From contig CAJNDS010002425.1 of NCBI GenBank assembly GCA_905221605.1, positions 303,001 to 367,000 of the forward strand: a stretch of 64,000 nt of DNA. The letters run 5' to 3'. Made by a program: the position numbers and the translations under genes. Below the pieces are notes generated by a model. It made no database searches. It saw only the letters and a program-made list of their open reading frames with translations, and was not told the DNA's origin. This DNA is from Symbiodinium natans. Lineage: Eukaryota > Sar > Dinophyceae > Suessiales > Symbiodiniaceae. Position 1 is the stretch's first letter. Each line of letters begins with the position of its first letter. This document shows positions 63,230 through 64,000 of the stretch, piece after piece.

Positions 63230-64000
63230 GTGGCATGGGGTTTAGGGCTCAGGGGTTAGGGTAGGGTTTAGGCTTTAGGGGTTAGGGCTTAGCTAAAGGC
63301 TCCCGTGTAGTACCTTTTTGGGGTGGTAGTACTAGAACTCTCTGATAATTCACCCGAAAAAGGAACTACATTAGAGCCTTCAGGCAGGGTCTGTTTCGGT
63401 CTTTCATCTTTGTTAAATCCTTGTAAGCTCTTTAGGGCACAAGCGTCAGAGACGCGGTAAGGCACTGTATAGCTTGGGGGTTTTAAGGTCTGTCAAAGGG
63501 TTGTTTAGGTTATTTAGGGTTTAAGGGTAGTAGGGTGTTATAGGGCTTGAGGCTTTATTGTGTTAGGAATCCGGGTCTTACGGCTTTGTATTGCTTTGAT
63601 ATGGTCTTCTAGCGGATTTAGGGTTTTAGGGTTGAAGGTGCATGCAAGTGGGCCGCTCTAACGTAATCCCCTCCCCCTGATTTTATCCCCCCCCCCCGCC
63701 CCCCCTACCTCCACATATGAAAAACCCCACCCCTTTACTCTAACATGACTATAGTGTAAGTATTTGATATTAGGGGTAGGGGGGGTTTAATATGATTAGG
63801 GTGCAAAAAGTGGCATTGAAAGCTCTAAAGTCCGAGAGGCCTATGGCCCAAACCCGGTTTAGGGTTTAGGGTTTATGGGGTTTGGGGTTTGGGGTTTGGG
63901 GTTTAGGGTTTAGGGTTTAGGGTTTAGTCCTCGGATTGTTTAGGGCGCTGAGGTCATTCGAAGCGCTGAGGGAACTGAGCTCAAAGCTGGCTACTGGGAG
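63230..64000. other. Right edge: intron/spacer
   Basis: It contains a sequence resembling the one at 620-700 (CTAAAGGCTC...GTAGTACC, 63,292-63,322), a poly-C stretch (63,687-63,702) and TTTAGGG/TTTGGGG units (63,850-63,925). No exon was recognised. Confidence 0.5.

Larger units (their letters stand above)
1..64000. repeat. Interspersed telomere-type repeats (TTTAGGG / CCCTAAA)
   Basis: Short to long runs of the 7-mer TTTAGGG, in both orientations, occur every few hundred bases throughout, together with degenerate forms (TTCAGGG, TTTGGGG, TTTAAGGG, CCCTATAAA, CCCGAAA). They lie in introns and spacers, not in recognised exons. TTTAGGG is the telomere unit of plants and of many dinoflagellates and chromerids. 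The arrays are interstitial, not a chromosome end, because genes lie on both sides and orientation switches repeatedly. Confidence 0.95.

Noticed and set aside
1-64000. CRISPR array or bacterial origin suggested by dense short repeats
   Set aside because: The repeats are 7-8-mers without spacers, in both orientations, and genes have introns. This is eukaryotic nuclear DNA.

Overview
The window reads as nuclear DNA of a dinoflagellate or close relative. Four things point there: (1) telomere-type TTTAGGG/CCCTAAA repeats scattered everywhere; (2) every gene I could reconstruct lies on the + strand, head to tail; (3) exons are tiny (about 20-110 nt) and GC-rich at third codon positions; (4) introns mostly end AG|G and often start with GC, sometimes GA, instead of GT. 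Protein similarities were recognised from memory of family motifs; no search was run, and every gene model is a hand-built splice model.
Layout on the + strand: about 0.44-2.08 kb, candidate exons of an unrecognised protein with one membrane segment; 3.64-14.56 kb, an unrecognised helical/charged protein in about 17 exons; 15.30-25.38 kb, a mitochondrial-carrier-like protein with 12 exons located and a stop at 25,375; about 25.9-34.0 kb, one or more unassigned genes; about 35.2-39.95 kb, an EF-hand protein; 40.58-44.49 kb, an MPPED-type (239FB-like) metallophosphoesterase; 44.7-45.2 kb, a small unassigned locus; about 46.4-48.8 kb, exons with one Sec14-like motif; about 49.5 kb to near the right edge, a MORN-repeat protein in more than 20 small exons. 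The genes look functionally unrelated and share only direction and intron style.
The introns are the striking part. They hold at least eleven families of short inverted-repeat elements (called A-K here), most about 70-230 bp. Many of the better-preserved families (A, B, D, E, G, K and probably C and F) begin with CT and end with AG, so the element end can act as a 3' splice site. In the clearest coding case (family D at 38,842-38,989, inside an EF-hand exon) the 4-bp flanking duplication GTAC supplies the GT donor. In family K a copy at 50,161-50,274 splits a MORN exon, and a second copy is flanked by a perfect 6-bp duplication. These look like introners: mobile elements that create introns. 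Telomere-type arrays lie inside several of these elements and tend to be TTTAGGG just after an exon and CCCTAAA just before the next, so many introns could fold into hairpins. No rRNA, tRNA, CRISPR array or bacterial-type gene was found.
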